From Apostichopus californicus (Eukaryota; Echinodermata; Holothuroidea; Aspidochirotida; Stichopodidae): DNA of 34,644 nucleotides. Every line of letters begins with the position of its first letter. Position 1 is the first letter of the stretch. The notes under the pieces were generated by a model. That model was not told the DNA's origin and did not search any database. It saw nothing but the letters and a program-made list of their open reading frames with translations. Positions 21,701 through 32,511 of the stretch are shown one piece after another. Where the stretch lies: positions 1 through 34,644 of the forward strand of contig JAIPMN010009219.1 of assembly GCA_020650975.1 (NCBI GenBank). Reading direction: 5' to 3'. Position numbers and translations under genes: made by a program.

Positions 21701-21978
21701 TTTTATATTGTTTATGCTGTCATTCATTTCTTTATATATCATAAACTGTAATAAATATTTTTTAGTCAAATATATTGCATCATTTCACAAAAGATTTAAA
21801 GGAATCATCAATTTCCCTTCTTTTCTTTTTTTTAGATGCAAAAGTTTTGGAAGTGACATATATGAGTATGATTCCACCTTTAAAGGGGAACAGTACCATG
21901 TGAACATTTGCAATGGGAGATATAGTTATTGTCAAGCTTTGCTTTTAAAGTTATAGTGTTTATAAAACTTTTAGATTT
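18706..21978. other. Long intron-like or intergenic stretch
   Basis: Holds a G-rich patch at 19078-19099, several AT-rich runs, and a minus-strand donor-like site (GCAG then GTATGT) near 21030 after a 62-base segment open in all three frames, which is therefore uninformative. A minus segment near 21420-21460 reads MDKKRRDRSG between weak splice sites. A plus segment at 21836-21956 follows an excellent acceptor (CTTTTCTTTTTTTTAG), but its 3' half seems to belong to a dispersed repeat. None is called as a gene. Confidence 0.4.
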
Positions 21979-22010
21979 TGACCTCTGTTGACCTTAAATG
22001 ACCTCTGACC
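21979..22010 (-). repeat. Direct TGACCT repeats spaced by 4 bases
   Basis: TGACCT at 21979, 21989 and 21999, each separated by exactly four bases (CTGT, TAAA), followed by TGACCA at 22006. In the minus orientation these are AGGTCA half-sites in two overlapping DR4 arrangements, the nuclear-receptor half-site class. The sequence around it (through about 22100) looks like a dispersed repeat I remember from marine invertebrates, so the pattern may be carried by a repeat family. Confidence 0.7.
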
Positions 22011-22125
22011 ACCAAAGACAAACTTGGGTTCTTCTTCTCAATAATATAAAGTTAAAACACTAAACCTTTTTGCATCTAGTGTTCACAAGGCAAGCCATAA
22101 AAAACACATCTATCCCTAGTCCACT

Positions 22126-22147
22126 CCCTCCACCCCACCCCCTCCCC
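22126..22147 (-). repeat. C-rich tract, G-quadruplex potential on minus strand
   Basis: CCC, CCCC, CCCCC and CCCC runs with loops of 4, 1 and 1 bases. Pyrimidine-rich sequence continues to about 22160. Confidence 0.7.
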
Positions 22148-22853
22148 ATCACCACCCACACCATCATCTTACTTTTGCAAAGTATCATTTTGCCTTTGAC
22201 AAGGAATCACAAAGAGTACATGCACTTTTGATGTCACAGAATCCTTCTTTTTTATATCTTTGAGGTCATATTACACACTCTACAGGGTTTAATTATGATT
22301 AAGCTAACCCTAACCATATTTTATCACCATCATCTCTACTATTAAATCTACTCAGCTGGTTTCATGATATTTCTAACATTACAATTTAACTATATTTCAG
22401 ATCACAAGAAGTTTCTTGTACAATTATGTTGAGTCAAAAATACAATGAAATATTCTTCTCATGCTAAAAACAAAAAAAGTAGAAAGAGCTGATAATCTAC
22501 AATGCTAGTAAGTTTAAATATGACAAACTCTGATGTGATTCTTAAATATGGAAAGTTGACAGGGATAGGTAAATATTCTAATTTCAAAGCTTCTATCATT
22601 TCTTCTGACATTACTAAGATATATACTCGAGACTGGAAAAATTTTATTTAACAAGATCTCCTTATTAATGCAGAAATTTCAATATGCAGAATATCAGTTA
22701 ATGTAAACATGAAAATACCACTTTTCTTTTAAATACTTTCTTGCAATAAGCGGATTGGAAGAAACGTTTCTTACAAGACAGAAGTATGGAAGGTTAGACA
22801 AACGCGATAGGTCTTAGTTTAAACTCAGATTCAGAGTAATTGACTTTACTTAC
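22148..22853. other. Intron-like stretch after the ATG segment
   Basis: Would be the start of the first intron if the ATG segment at 22854-22877 is a first exon. Nothing recognised. Confidence 0.45.
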
Positions 22854-22877
22854 GCTCCCCTTAGCACGTCCATCCAT
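22854..22877 (-). CDS. Candidate first coding exon (MDGRAKGS) or microexon
   Basis: On the minus strand AAG ATG G is a textbook start context (A at -3, G at +4). Eight codons, MDGRAKGS, lead to a perfect donor (AGC then GTAAGT, 22853-22848) in phase 0. The coiled-coil exon at 7753-7820 starts in phase 0, so direct splicing would give MDGRAKGS-ELLEREVEE and so on, across a 15-kb intron. The bases before the ATG, TTTTATTTCAAG, could also be read as a 3' splice site. In that case this is an internal 24-base microexon, and its phase would also fit the Lys-rich exon at 32451. The product is unknown. Confidence 0.5.
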
Positions 22878-23300
22878 CTTGAAATAAAATCCACCAATTC
22901 CAGACAAAACTTTGTCTTATAAACAGTTAACCAACGCTTCTCACAGACATTCTTCACATTGTACAAGAATTAACATTCCAAGCTTGAAGCCATTTTTTCT
23001 CATCTTTTTTTTATACCCGCTTCCTTTGATTGTTGATCCATGATTAATGAAGAGAGTGATTCTCGTCTTTTCAACATACCTGCTACAAGTTCATATCGTT
23101 AAGCTTCCACAGCCATCGATAAAAAAACTTAAACAAAAGAGCCCAAAAAGAACAATTTTCCTTCGAGGTATAAAGCCGAATCTCGATGTGAGGTAGAATT
23201 CTGTCATCACGCTGCTGAATTGATCAATCAAATGACGGGTTTCGGATAGTCAAACAGAATATCGCAGAGCTAGTGTAAAACTTGATGTACTTTTGTGAAA
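22878..23300 (-). promoter_or_regulatory. Possible 5' UTR and promoter of the minus-strand gene
   Basis: If the ATG above starts a gene, its 5' region lies here. A second minus-strand donor (GCAG then GTATGT, at 23079-23074) could end an upstream non-coding exon. CpGs are somewhat more frequent near 23160-23270 than in the AT-rich surroundings. I see no clear TATA box. This call rests wholly on the exon. Confidence 0.2.
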
Positions 23301-24083
23301 AGGACATTCAAAGATAGATTTGAAATAGCATGAAGACATGACAGTAATTCAACCAAAAAAAAAAAATCCAAAGAACTGTTCAAATTTTCCATAAATAACC
23401 AAAATATCACAAGCAAAAAAAAGCAAAAAACAAACACACAAAAAGAAAATGTGTTTTTATTCAAACCCAATCAACCAATACAGTATGTATGTTTTCTTCA
23501 TTTTTTCTTTTCTCCTTCATATTGTAAATTTCCACACATTTCTGAATGTGCCACAATCCACAAAGTTCATGAATGAATTTTTCTTTTCATTTTCCAAAAT
23601 TATGACAGCGTCTTCCCATAAAGGTACAACACACCAGTATACTGACCTAATATCTTTTCGGTCATACTGGATGCAAATCAATACATTTCATGACACACAA
23701 GCTTAACACGTACACGGTACATGCCAGTGAGAGTTAGCTGTGTTCATCTTCAGAAGACGGTTTTAAAACAATAAATATATTCCTCCGACTAAAACTTTAT
23801 CCTATGAATGGAATTTCACTCCTAACATGAGATACTGCCATGAACAAGCTGTATACACTGAAATATTAATCCGTCCCTCTAGGTATTATTTCAAATTCTC
23901 GCAGCAAATTAACCACTTGAGAATCCTTTGGTTTATTATTCTCCTTCCTCAAACATCCATCCACACAGTAATCCTTGCAGAGAGTTAAACCACTAGGGCA
24001 ATCCAAATTCACTATATCAACAAGTTCACATCCCAATTACCATGCACCTAGGGGTTCACGTGTACAAATAACTGCACCATTAG
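23301..24083. other. Non-coding stretch
   Basis: A-rich with (A)n interruptions near 23355-23450. Nothing recognised. Confidence 0.5.
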
Positions 24084-24107
24084 AAGGAGAGAGAGAGAGA
24101 GATAGAG
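24084..24107. repeat. (GA)n microsatellite
   Basis: About ten GA units with one GATA interruption. Confidence 0.9.
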
Positions 24108-26273
24108 CAGTGTGTAGAAGATGTGTTGCCCGGAGGTCTGCATACACTTGCAAAATGTTTTAAGGAGATAGTAGTAGTATGGAGTGGGAACTAATCAGAA
24201 TTAAATTAGAAGCACACTACTTATCAAACATTTCCCTGCATCTGTTTACGAGTGCAGTCTTTTTTTCAGTCCATCAGCAGTTGGCAATAAAAAATCTTCA
24301 TCGAATGTACCAAAATCAACTGGATACGACATCGCGCAAACCAATTAGGAGGAGATTTTACTTTACGTAGAAGATAAAAGATGCCTTAGAGACATTTATC
24401 CCAGATAACTGATGAAAAACAATCTAAAACATCTCAAAAAACAAAATATCTCTCGTGAAAGAAAACGAGAGACAGTAAGAACACTTGTGAAGACAAGAAA
24501 CGAGTCCTACACGTGCAAAATTCTCTCCTTGAAAATTCAAGCTGTTCATTCTTTCTGTAGATCCATATCCATATTTTTCATGAAATATAAGATTGACTAA
24601 TTCAATTTGATGGACACAGCTGAAGTTCTACAGACTTTGATTTGCCTCTAAAAACTCCTCTCTATTCCTTTCTTTCTTTTGATCACATGATTTACAAGAG
24701 CAGAGTAAACTCTGATGACATCTTCTTTGAAATTCACATCCAATCTCTCCTCCGTCCTTGAAGAAACGTGACCCTTTACGCAACTCTACGCAGAACTCCA
24801 TTAACCAATCAGCAGAGCCACTGAGTTGAAGAGAATTGATAACGAAAAAAATAAAATCGGGTACAACGTCCCCTCCAGGCTAAAGCTAACATCAACTTGA
24901 AAGATAATAATAGCTAGCTTCGACTCAAACGATTCAATTCAAAACAGATCTCATCTGGTTTGTGTTTATACAAGTATTATCTCACTGGATGTTCGTACGT
25001 ACCAACAGACACTACACACTACAACAATGAAAAATCCACATTCACCACAGTAATGCATGCAGATAGCTAGGCTAAAAGTGTAGACCAATAGAATGGCTAT
25101 ATAGCTAGGTTACGAATATCGGCCTCTGTAATTGAAAAATAAAGGAATACCAAGTGACACGCAAAAATGACAGGTTTGATCTAATTTTACTTCTCTTAAT
25201 TTACCCTTGGGGCGAAGTATTAAGTGCCCTGATTTCAATTGAGGAACTCTTCTTCGTTTTCTCCGAACTCTTGTGATCGCCAAAACCATTGATCGGATAG
25301 TTCGGTCCTGCTATGATTTGATTATCGAAAAGGGCAGCGATGTAGACTTTTTTCCGCTTTTTGCACTTGTAAATGCAGAATTGGAGGGAATCGTTTATAA
25401 CTTTTCATTGACTTCAAAGCTAGAGAATGGCATAATTACATGGCACAGAATCCTCTACATTGAGTGAGAAAAAAATAGCTTAAGTGGATTCCTAGCTCCT
25501 GCAGTTAGTGGTATAGTGCCTGGAAACATGATACCATCTACAGTGCTTGAGCAGTGCAAGGACAATGAATAGGGGCTAAACTATATACGGATCTGTTTCA
25601 ATTTATTGTCTTATGAACAAGCACGTATAGTGGTATATCAAATCACAATTTATTACCAAACGATCTTATATTTCAAAATAATTCTGACGGTTTCCTTCAT
25701 TTTTATAACTTTAATTCAAAGGTGAACAATTGTACAGTTTACTTATGTAACTACTAACTACTAAGATATACATGCTGCCAATGCTTCAGTGGTTTATTCA
25801 AATAAAAATTTTCCTTGTAAGGTTTTGGAATAAACATGTGAACAATATTACTTCAAGCTGATATGTTGGTTTCTACTAGCATAAGGCAGTGCATGAACGT
25901 GGAATTTTGGAATGTGGGATGGAAAAGTGTCATTTTGAGGAGTGGCTACAAGAAACTCGGAAACAACTCGTCCTCCAACTGACCTAATTGCAAGACCTAT
26001 GCCTAGATGCAGACCCAGTACACACTGCATTACATCTCTGATAAGTCTTCATCTAACAAATAGCCAGTGGTTAAGTTTTTTTTCAATTTGGTTAAGATTG
26101 CTAATTAAAGTTGCACTTCTTCACAGTACCATGCCAAATACTACGGGAACTACATACTGTAGTTTATAGAGCACATCACATGTTCGTTGTACGCTGCACT
26201 GTGTATTAAGACATACGAATTACTCGTCATGTATTAAAATTACCTAGACCTCACAATAAACAGCTTCTCCATG
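24108..26273. other. Non-coding stretch with a CCAAT word and a small hairpin
   Basis: TCTCTCGT (24449-24456) and ACGAGAGA (24465-24472) form a perfect 8-bp hairpin. ACCAATCAGC near 24805 is a CCAAT-box match, but no transcript start can be tied to it. A 64-codon plus frame at 25273-25467 has no recognisable motif and begins without context. Confidence 0.45.
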
Positions 26274-26289
26274 CCCCCCCCCCCCCCCC
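26274..26289. repeat. Poly-C run (16 C)
   Basis: Uninterrupted C homopolymer. Its length may be unreliable in an assembly. Similar shorter runs occur near 10847, 28998 and, as G, near 7050 and 31628. Confidence 0.9.
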
Positions 26290-27203
26290 GCACAGGTGCC
26301 CTCATGCATCAGTAACCTTACTGACATTAATAAAACACAATAGAAACAAAACAAAGGACCACACAACTTTTCTAAATATATCTTTGACCTATTTTTTTTT
26401 TTTTTTACCAGAGGGTAAGGACGATTCTGTCTGTAGATCTATGAAAGAGAGTGCAAGGTTGTATATATTTCCGGGTGTGTTTATTTGAGTAAAGGTGTAT
26501 CATGACAAATTTATAGCTATGTACAATTTCTCACAAATACATTAGTTAATTTGACAAAACTATGAAAGAATAGGTGGTGTATGGAGCCATCAATAATACC
26601 ACAAACAACAAGAGAGGTTTTAAAGTGAAGGGACAGATGAAGCTGGAAAATTTCTCAAAGTGTGACTTAAATGAGTTCATTCAGAAATGAAGTAACTATT
26701 AATAATTGATTAAAATGTACCGTTAGTCTTCAAATCATTGGCTATCCTCAAGTCTGAGTAACTTGGGTCATATTATAGTTCCGCAGTATCAGTACACACA
26801 AATCATGACCAAAAAGGAAGGGGGGAGGGGAGAATACCATAATGAATGTAATTAATCAAATTAACTTTCCCCTAAAGCATATCACCACAACTTGTTCCAA
26901 TGATATCAACGTTTCAAGTCTGATCATATATTATATACTTGCAAAGTATTCGATGGAGAGAAATACATGACTGTAACATCTACTTGCAGAAATAAATGAA
27001 GAGAAGGTAGAGAACTTTGTGAATGCAATCATTGTTAATATTTGTTTATAAAGACATAAATATGACCAGATTAAAGGCACCATTAATAATGATCTAACTG
27101 TAAACACATGGCAGGGACACCACGCACACTTTAAATTATCTGAACAAACGAGAATGACTTGCTGTTTGCATCACAAGCGCTCACTTCTGCTTTGATCTCA
27201 GCT
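26290..27203. other. Non-coding stretch
   Basis: Contains a T-run near 26392-26406 and a short G-rich patch near 26818-26830. Nothing recognised. Confidence 0.5.
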
Positions 27204-27283
27204 CGAACGTTAAACTGCAAACAGTTTTTTCGCCTCTATCGAGCGTGTAGCGCCCCCGAAGGAATCAAACTTTGTTAACGTTC
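27204..27283. repeat. Inverted repeat around a CpG-richer segment
   Basis: GAACGTTAA (27204-27212) is matched by TTAACGTTC (27275-27283), with a further TGAACGTTTA just to the right. The interior contains AGCGCCCCCGAAGG. The segment is less AT-rich than its surroundings and may be a fragment of a small repeat of unknown family. Confidence 0.4.
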
Positions 27284-30119
27284 ACTGCTAGTTCACTGAA
27301 CGTTTACAGAAGATACAAAAAGTATTTTTTTCCAATCAGGATTCCAACTGATCAATCTACATTCTCCTCTAAGCATTTTAATTTTTTTTTTGCACTCAAA
27401 GATCACTAATGAGATAGTAATTTACTGTATCATTTAACTCTGACAAATTTTGTCACTCAAAAAGTTTGGCAAAGTTAGTCTTATTGACATGTAAATGCCC
27501 AGAGCAATTTCACAAATTCTGAGTGCAAAAACAGATGTGTTTTTGATTATTTTGAAAAGAAATTTGGACTGCAGCATCTTGATGGCATTGTCAGGTAATT
27601 AGATTACAATAGGATACAAACTTTTGATGTAACAAGATATCATTCTACGGTACTCTAAGCTGTTTTATCATTCCAACTTGAGGGGATAATAGACACATGT
27701 GTCCAAACTAATAGACTGACAGAGAAGGAAGAAAGATCAATAGAGGAATAGTGCCCTCTCCCTTCCCCCTCCCTGCACCCCCCTCTATCAGTAAAGAGCA
27801 GGTACGGAAGAGCAAAACAGACTTATCATTCCAAAGCAATGAAGATCTTAAGGTATAGAGTGCGAGGTAATATATGCATGCTTGCGGAATAAATTAATAT
27901 TAACATTTTATGTAGCAGTTTTCAGGCTTATGAGACTCAAAATACTTAGATTTTATGCATTTAAAAAACTTGCCATACTATTTTGAATGATCTTTGTAGC
28001 TAGCAGTGTATTGCATGAATTTTCCTCTTCATGAAATACTTAAATTTTATGTATACCAGAACCTGCACAGCATTATTGCATTTCTAGAAACAATTTTGCC
28101 TATTTGTGTAGCAGTGTAGGAATTCAACCATATTAAATCCCTGAGGGAGAGACAGTTGTATGGCTTGAAAAAACTAGGTATACTAGAGAAACCTTATCCA
28201 AGATACAATGATTCACTAGAAATTTAATTGGTCATAAATTATGCATATGTGAATAAATTAAAACAGAAGTGATTTTTGGCCATGGATTCTGCTACTCCTT
28301 TTAATCTACATTCATAAATTGTGCAGGAGTTTCTCTAAACAGCTTTAGGGCATTTCCTTTATTTATCTATTTCGGTTTTTTTTCTGATAATGATATTGAG
28401 GCCTAATGTGTATCTTTAATTATGAGTATCATTTTTACTATTAGAAATGGAGGATGGAGTGGGGAGGGCAATGAATTGGTATAGAGGAACCATAGAAGGG
28501 GTATCAAAAAAGTGAAGAGAACTATTTATTCATCATTAATGTATGCTATCAGTAGGAAGGCTTATTCAGACCAGTGCAACATGAAACCACTTGGTATTTT
28601 GATATTGTACAGTAGACTTGAGCAAGTCTAAAAGGATATCACATGATCAAATATGTTTAATGTTTTTCTTTATTCATTCCTTTATTTATTATTTTTATTA
28701 TGAGAGATGAGATTGCAAATGTTGTTGCTGAACTGATGAAATTTCTAATTGGTAACAATTAACACTATTTATTTTAACTCATGAAAAGGAAACCCAAAGA
28801 GAAACATACAGAGTTCACTCAAGAGTCGCAGTATGACATCTTAAATGAACGTAATCAATGCCCTGTGACATAACAATTGATACTCCAAACTAACCTGTCT
28901 TTGCATAAATCATGCACTGTTTCATAAACTGCCAACATTTAGTAACAGTTCAAACTGCACACCCCACTGGTACACTTCTGCCCCCCTTGCCCACATCCCC
29001 CCCCCCCCAACTTTCTCTTCAAGCTGAATCGACCATTCTGAACATTAGTGATAGAGTTTGTTTAATCAATATGAATCATCTTGGTAGGTAGCGTTTCTGT
29101 TGTCTTACTGTATCATGTTCTGGACCACTAGTTGTCTACAAGATGTTCAGGCACTGACTAAAAGTGCAGTATTCTTTCAAATTTTCTATGTTCTTGTCAA
29201 GGTATAAAGCGGTGTTGTTTTTTCCATAAATTCCACGATACATCCCTACTGGGAAAAGATTTCTCTAAACTGTTTAGGTCGATTACGAGCATCTCTATCA
29301 AATACAGTAAGACACACATGTATTATGATACAGGTTTGATTCTCCTTTTTAATTAGGGAAACAATATAAACTGCCATGTGATGAAACTCTTTGAATTAAA
29401 CCCAAAAAAAATCTGGAAAGAATTTTACAGAACACTGTTTTTAAAACAAAACACACCTGCAGTCTATCATTGTCAAAATAAACTATAAATGTCAAAATGA
29501 TGAAAATCAAAAACTTGCAATAACTTTCTACCTACCCCCATTTTGACCTCTACTCTTCAATTGTCTTCTTTTTTCTATTTTTATGTTTTACTATAATTAT
29601 TCTTTTTCTCTGTAAACAACCTTTCTTAGTTACAAAACTGCGGTTCTCAATGAAATTTAACCGAGTAGAAAATGAAAGCACCGCTGAGAGAGGTTCATGC
29701 TTGAAATAAATCCACGGATGATGAACCTTAGAATTTCAGTCTACTTTTTGTAGCCTTTCTTTGACAAAACTGATTCTTAAAAATCAATAACTGCTTAAGG
29801 CATCTGGCTTTGGTCAGTTCAAATCATGAATGGCACCTTATGGTATCTCTTATTTATTCAGTTTTCTACAAATATATTTGTTCATAATTGAAGCAGTTTC
29901 AAAAAGATTGATACCTATAAGTAGCGATGTATTTGTTAGGAAAGTTTTTGATGTTATTAGATTTTGTTTTTTTTTCAGAAAGATGGCTCAGCTAAAGACA
30001 GGTAGAATTTATAAAAAATTTGGTATTTGCCAATAAATAATACAATTCAGAAATTAATGATAATCAATCAGAACGGATAGTACTGCATAGTAGCAGATGT
30101 TAGTATATATATATTAACA
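27284..30119. other. Long non-coding stretch
   Basis: Holds a C-rich tract at 27754-27784 (runs of 3, 3, 5, 3 and 6 C), a G-rich patch at 28449-28470, and a C-run near 28990-29010. Near 29958-30000 a strong acceptor (TTTTTTTTTCAG) precedes AAAGATGGCTCAGCTAAAGACAG and a weak GTAGAA donor. This is too short to call. Nothing else recognised. Confidence 0.45.
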
Positions 30120-30790
30120 GTCAGAAATGCAAGGGAAATTACTGATAATATCACTCAGATGTTAGACTATTTATTCATTATCATTCAGATACATATGAAA
30201 GGGATATCATTGATGTCATAGCTTAGACTATTTATTTATTATCATTCGGGTACATATGAAAGGGATATCATTGATAATGTCATATCTTAGACTATTTATT
30301 TATTATCATTCAGATACATATGAAAGGGATATCATTGATAATGTCATATCTTAGACTATTTATTTATTACCATTCAGATACATATGAAAGGGCTATCATT
30401 GATAATGTTATATCTTAGACTATTTACTTATTATCATTCGGATACATATGAAAGGGCTATCATTGATAATGTCATATCTTAAACTGTTTATTTATTATCA
30501 CTCCGATACATATGAAAGGGCTATCATTGATAATGTCATATCTAAGACTATTTATTTATTATCAATCAGATGCATATGAAAGGGATATCATTGATAATGT
30601 CATATCTTAGACTCTTCATTGATTATATTTCAGATACATATGAAAGGGATATCATTGATAATGTTATATCTTAGACTATTTATTTATTATCATTCAGATA
30701 CATATGAAAGGGATATCATTGATAATGTCATATCTTAGACTCTTCATTGATTATATTTCAGATACATATGAAAGGGATATCATTGTTAAA
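30120..30790. repeat. 64-bp satellite array, about ten units
   Basis: The word CATATGAAAGGG recurs at 30192, 30252, 30316, 30381, 30445, 30509, 30573, 30637, 30701 and 30765. The spacing is 60 once and then 64 or 65. Each unit contains GATATCATTGATAATGTCAT and an ATTTATTTATTATCATTC stretch. Two units (ending at 30637 and 30765) share a variant, CTCTTCATTGATTATATTTC, exactly 128 bases apart, which shows that a two-unit block was duplicated. The unit length is not a multiple of three, so the array is not coding. Confidence 0.95.
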
Positions 30791-31450
30791 ATCAAATCTT
30801 ATCGATAATCCGTCGGTTATGTTTAATCCGAGTTTACTGACACTAACAGGATACATCAATGGCAATATTGGATCTAATAAATTATCGGTCAATCACTTTT
30901 GAAGAGAATTTCATTGCTGACAATATGATCTTGTAATATTGATTAACACAAGTCAGACACTTATAAAAGGGATATATCACTGGTTAATAAATTAATGTTG
31001 TTCATGTCAGACAGAAGCTTACAAAAGTTACATCACTGACAACATCCAATATCACAGATTATCAATCCGAAACTCATGAAATGATGATAATAATAAACAT
31101 TTATATAGGGCTTTACAAAGCGCTTTACAAAGAATGCAGAGAAAAACCACTACTAATTAAAGTACTTAGCAAAGAGGAAGGTTTTGAGATGAGACTTGAA
31201 ACTTTGAAAGGGATATACCTGACAGTATCTATGTTATTGATTATCCAGTCAGGCAATTACGAACAGGATATTACTGACAAAATATGATATTACAGATGTA
31301 CAATGAGACTCTCATGAAAAGAATGTCAGTGACAGTACGATGTTATTATCAGTCGGGCAATTGTGAAAGGGATATCACTAATAGTATTGATGAATTATTA
31401 TTGATTATTAATCTAATGAAATTTAAGGTTTACAAAAGGGATATAAAAAG
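30791..31450. repeat. Decayed edge of the 64-bp satellite
   Basis: Relics of the same unit continue: TATAAAAGGGATATATCACTG (about 30962), GAAAGGGATATACCTGACAG (about 31207), GTGAAAGGGATATCACTAAT (about 31362) and similar words at roughly one- or two-unit spacing. Homogeneous centres with decayed edges are the expected outcome of unequal exchange. A different repeat fragment (31081-31133) interrupts it. Confidence 0.65.
31081..31133 (-). mobile_element. Possible retroelement 3'-end relic (GCGCTTTAC / ATAATA type)
   Basis: ATGATGATAATAATAAACAT then TTATATAGGGCTTTACAAAG and CGCTTTACAAAG. On the minus strand this is AGCGCTTTGTAAAGC then ATATAAATG then a TTATTAT tail, a 3' end seen in many invertebrate and fish non-LTR elements (from memory). 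The body of the element is missing. Confidence 0.35.
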
Positions 31451-32037
31451 TCAACTTACGCAGTGATGGAAATAAATTTCTTTTTACCATCACCACAGCT
31501 GTTTTTCAGCTCCCTAAGAAAATGCTTTTATTCAACTACTATCCTGGCATTGACAGTATTGATTTTTACGGCACAACATGTCAAACTAAGAAAATTTATC
31601 CGCCTCCGCAGCTTAGAAACAATTCCGGGGGAGGGGGGGGGGGGCAACTGACAAAAACTGCCATTCAGTGGAATGACATATATGATTAAACTACTTACAT
31701 CCCAGTTTTAAAGTATAGGAGAATACCACAGAAGTGGCAGAAACATTTTGGTAAAGAGAAATAAAGAACTTTAAGGCAGATTGATGGCTTAGTTAAATCA
31801 GAATCCATGCAACAAAAGTCTACATAACACTTGCAGTATCAAAGGAAGAGGTTTTCAATATTCCAAATATATATACCTGAAAATAAAAGTTGATAAAACT
31901 CAAGCAAAATTAAAGGAACTTGACTTGACATGTTTAATACAAAATTTGACTCTATATTGTTGATACTTCTTGAGCCACCAGAAAATCAAGTTTGGTTCCT
32001 ATTACTCCCACAAATAAAATACTTTAGGATACATTAA
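31134..32037. other. Satellite edge, G-run and unassigned sequence
   Basis: Includes the outer decayed satellite units, a G-rich run at 31626-31643, and unassigned AT-rich DNA. A minus segment ending at 31460 with GTAAGT and open in one frame (ELKNSCGDGKKKFISIT) is phase-incompatible with the Lys-rich exon and is not called. Confidence 0.4.
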
Positions 32038-32440
32038 TTGAGATTCAGTATAAATGTTGGTAAATATATTTCAATAAATAAATTTCGTAACAGAGCAATA
32101 CAAATTTGGAATGATCTATCAAAAAATTTGAAGTCTATAACTTCAAAACCCACATTCACCAGACATTTGAAAAAGGAATTTATTAACTCATACTAGTATT
32201 ATAAAATCTATTCACGTTTCCATCTCAACATCATTAGGATATTATTACTGTATATTTAATCCTTACGTATATTCTGTATTATATATATTTCTACATTTTT
32301 CTTTTCTTTTCTTTTCTCCCAGGGAGTCTCCTACCTTGTTAAGTCTTTTTAAGACTTTATAGGAGACTTCCTTTCCCATTGTACACAATTGGCGATAAAA
32401 CAAATAAATGAATTCAATAAATATATTTCAATAATCTTAG
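32038..32440 (+). mobile_element. 5'-truncated LINE, C-terminal end and 3' UTR
   Basis: Codons 32038-32193 read LRFSINVGKYISINKFRNRA, then IQIWNDLSKNLKSITSKPTF, then TRHLKKEFINSY and a TAG (32194-32196). Motifs of the form F-x-x-R-x-x-x-x-W-N-x-L followed by F-x-x-x-L-K are the usual C-terminus of CR1/Jockey-group non-LTR reverse transcriptase proteins. An in-frame stop precedes 32038 and no catalytic domain is visible, so only the tail survives, as is normal for truncated LINE insertions. The 3' UTR has a pyrimidine run, nested hairpins (32322-32371) and an AATAAAT-rich tail after about 32395. Confidence 0.8.
32322..32371 (+). other. Nested hairpins in LINE 3' UTR
   Basis: The outer arms GGGAGTCTCCTA (32322-32333) and TAGGAGACTTCC (32360-32371) pair at 11 of 12 positions. 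The inner arms AAGTCTT (32341-32347) and AAGACTT (32351-32357) pair perfectly around TTT. Such 3' structures are used by some LINE reverse transcriptases to recognise their RNA. Confidence 0.8.
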
Positions 32441-32450
32441 TTTTAATTAC

Positions 32451-32511
32451 CTCTTCCTTTGGTTTCTTCTTCTTTTTGTCTTTCTTCCCATCTTTCTTGT
32501 CATCTTTTTTC
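32451..32511 (-). CDS. Candidate Lys-rich internal exon (unidentified)
   Basis: 61 bases between a usable acceptor (GTTGTTGTTTTTCAG) and donor (GAAGAG then GTAATT). It carries one base of the preceding codon and then encodes KKDDKKDGKKDKKKKKPKEE, ending in phase 0. Lys/Asp/Glu runs like this occur before the transmembrane region of CNG channel alpha subunits and in many nuclear or cytoskeletal proteins, so the family is open. The A/G-rich composition also allows simple-sequence origin. Its phase fits the 22854-22877 segment if that is a microexon, which would make both part of one minus-strand gene. Confidence 0.35.

Noticed and set aside
21836-21956. Plus-strand exon with a YHVNIC motif resembling mannose-6-phosphate receptor homology domains, after an excellent acceptor
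   Set aside because: The 3' half runs into what looks like a dispersed repeat with TGACCT words, there is no donor, and the motif is only six residues.
25273-25467. 64-codon plus-strand frame of protein-like composition
   Set aside because: No family motif, no promoter or splice evidence; its length is within what AT-rich DNA gives by chance.
29958-30010. Plus-strand exon AAAGATGGCTCAGCTAAAGACAG after a long T-run acceptor
   Set aside because: The donor is poor, the segment is 23 bases, and no partner exon is visible.
31460-31513. Minus-strand exon ending in a GTAAGT donor
   Set aside because: Its only open frame is phase-incompatible with the neighbouring Lys-rich exon, and it borders decayed satellite DNA.
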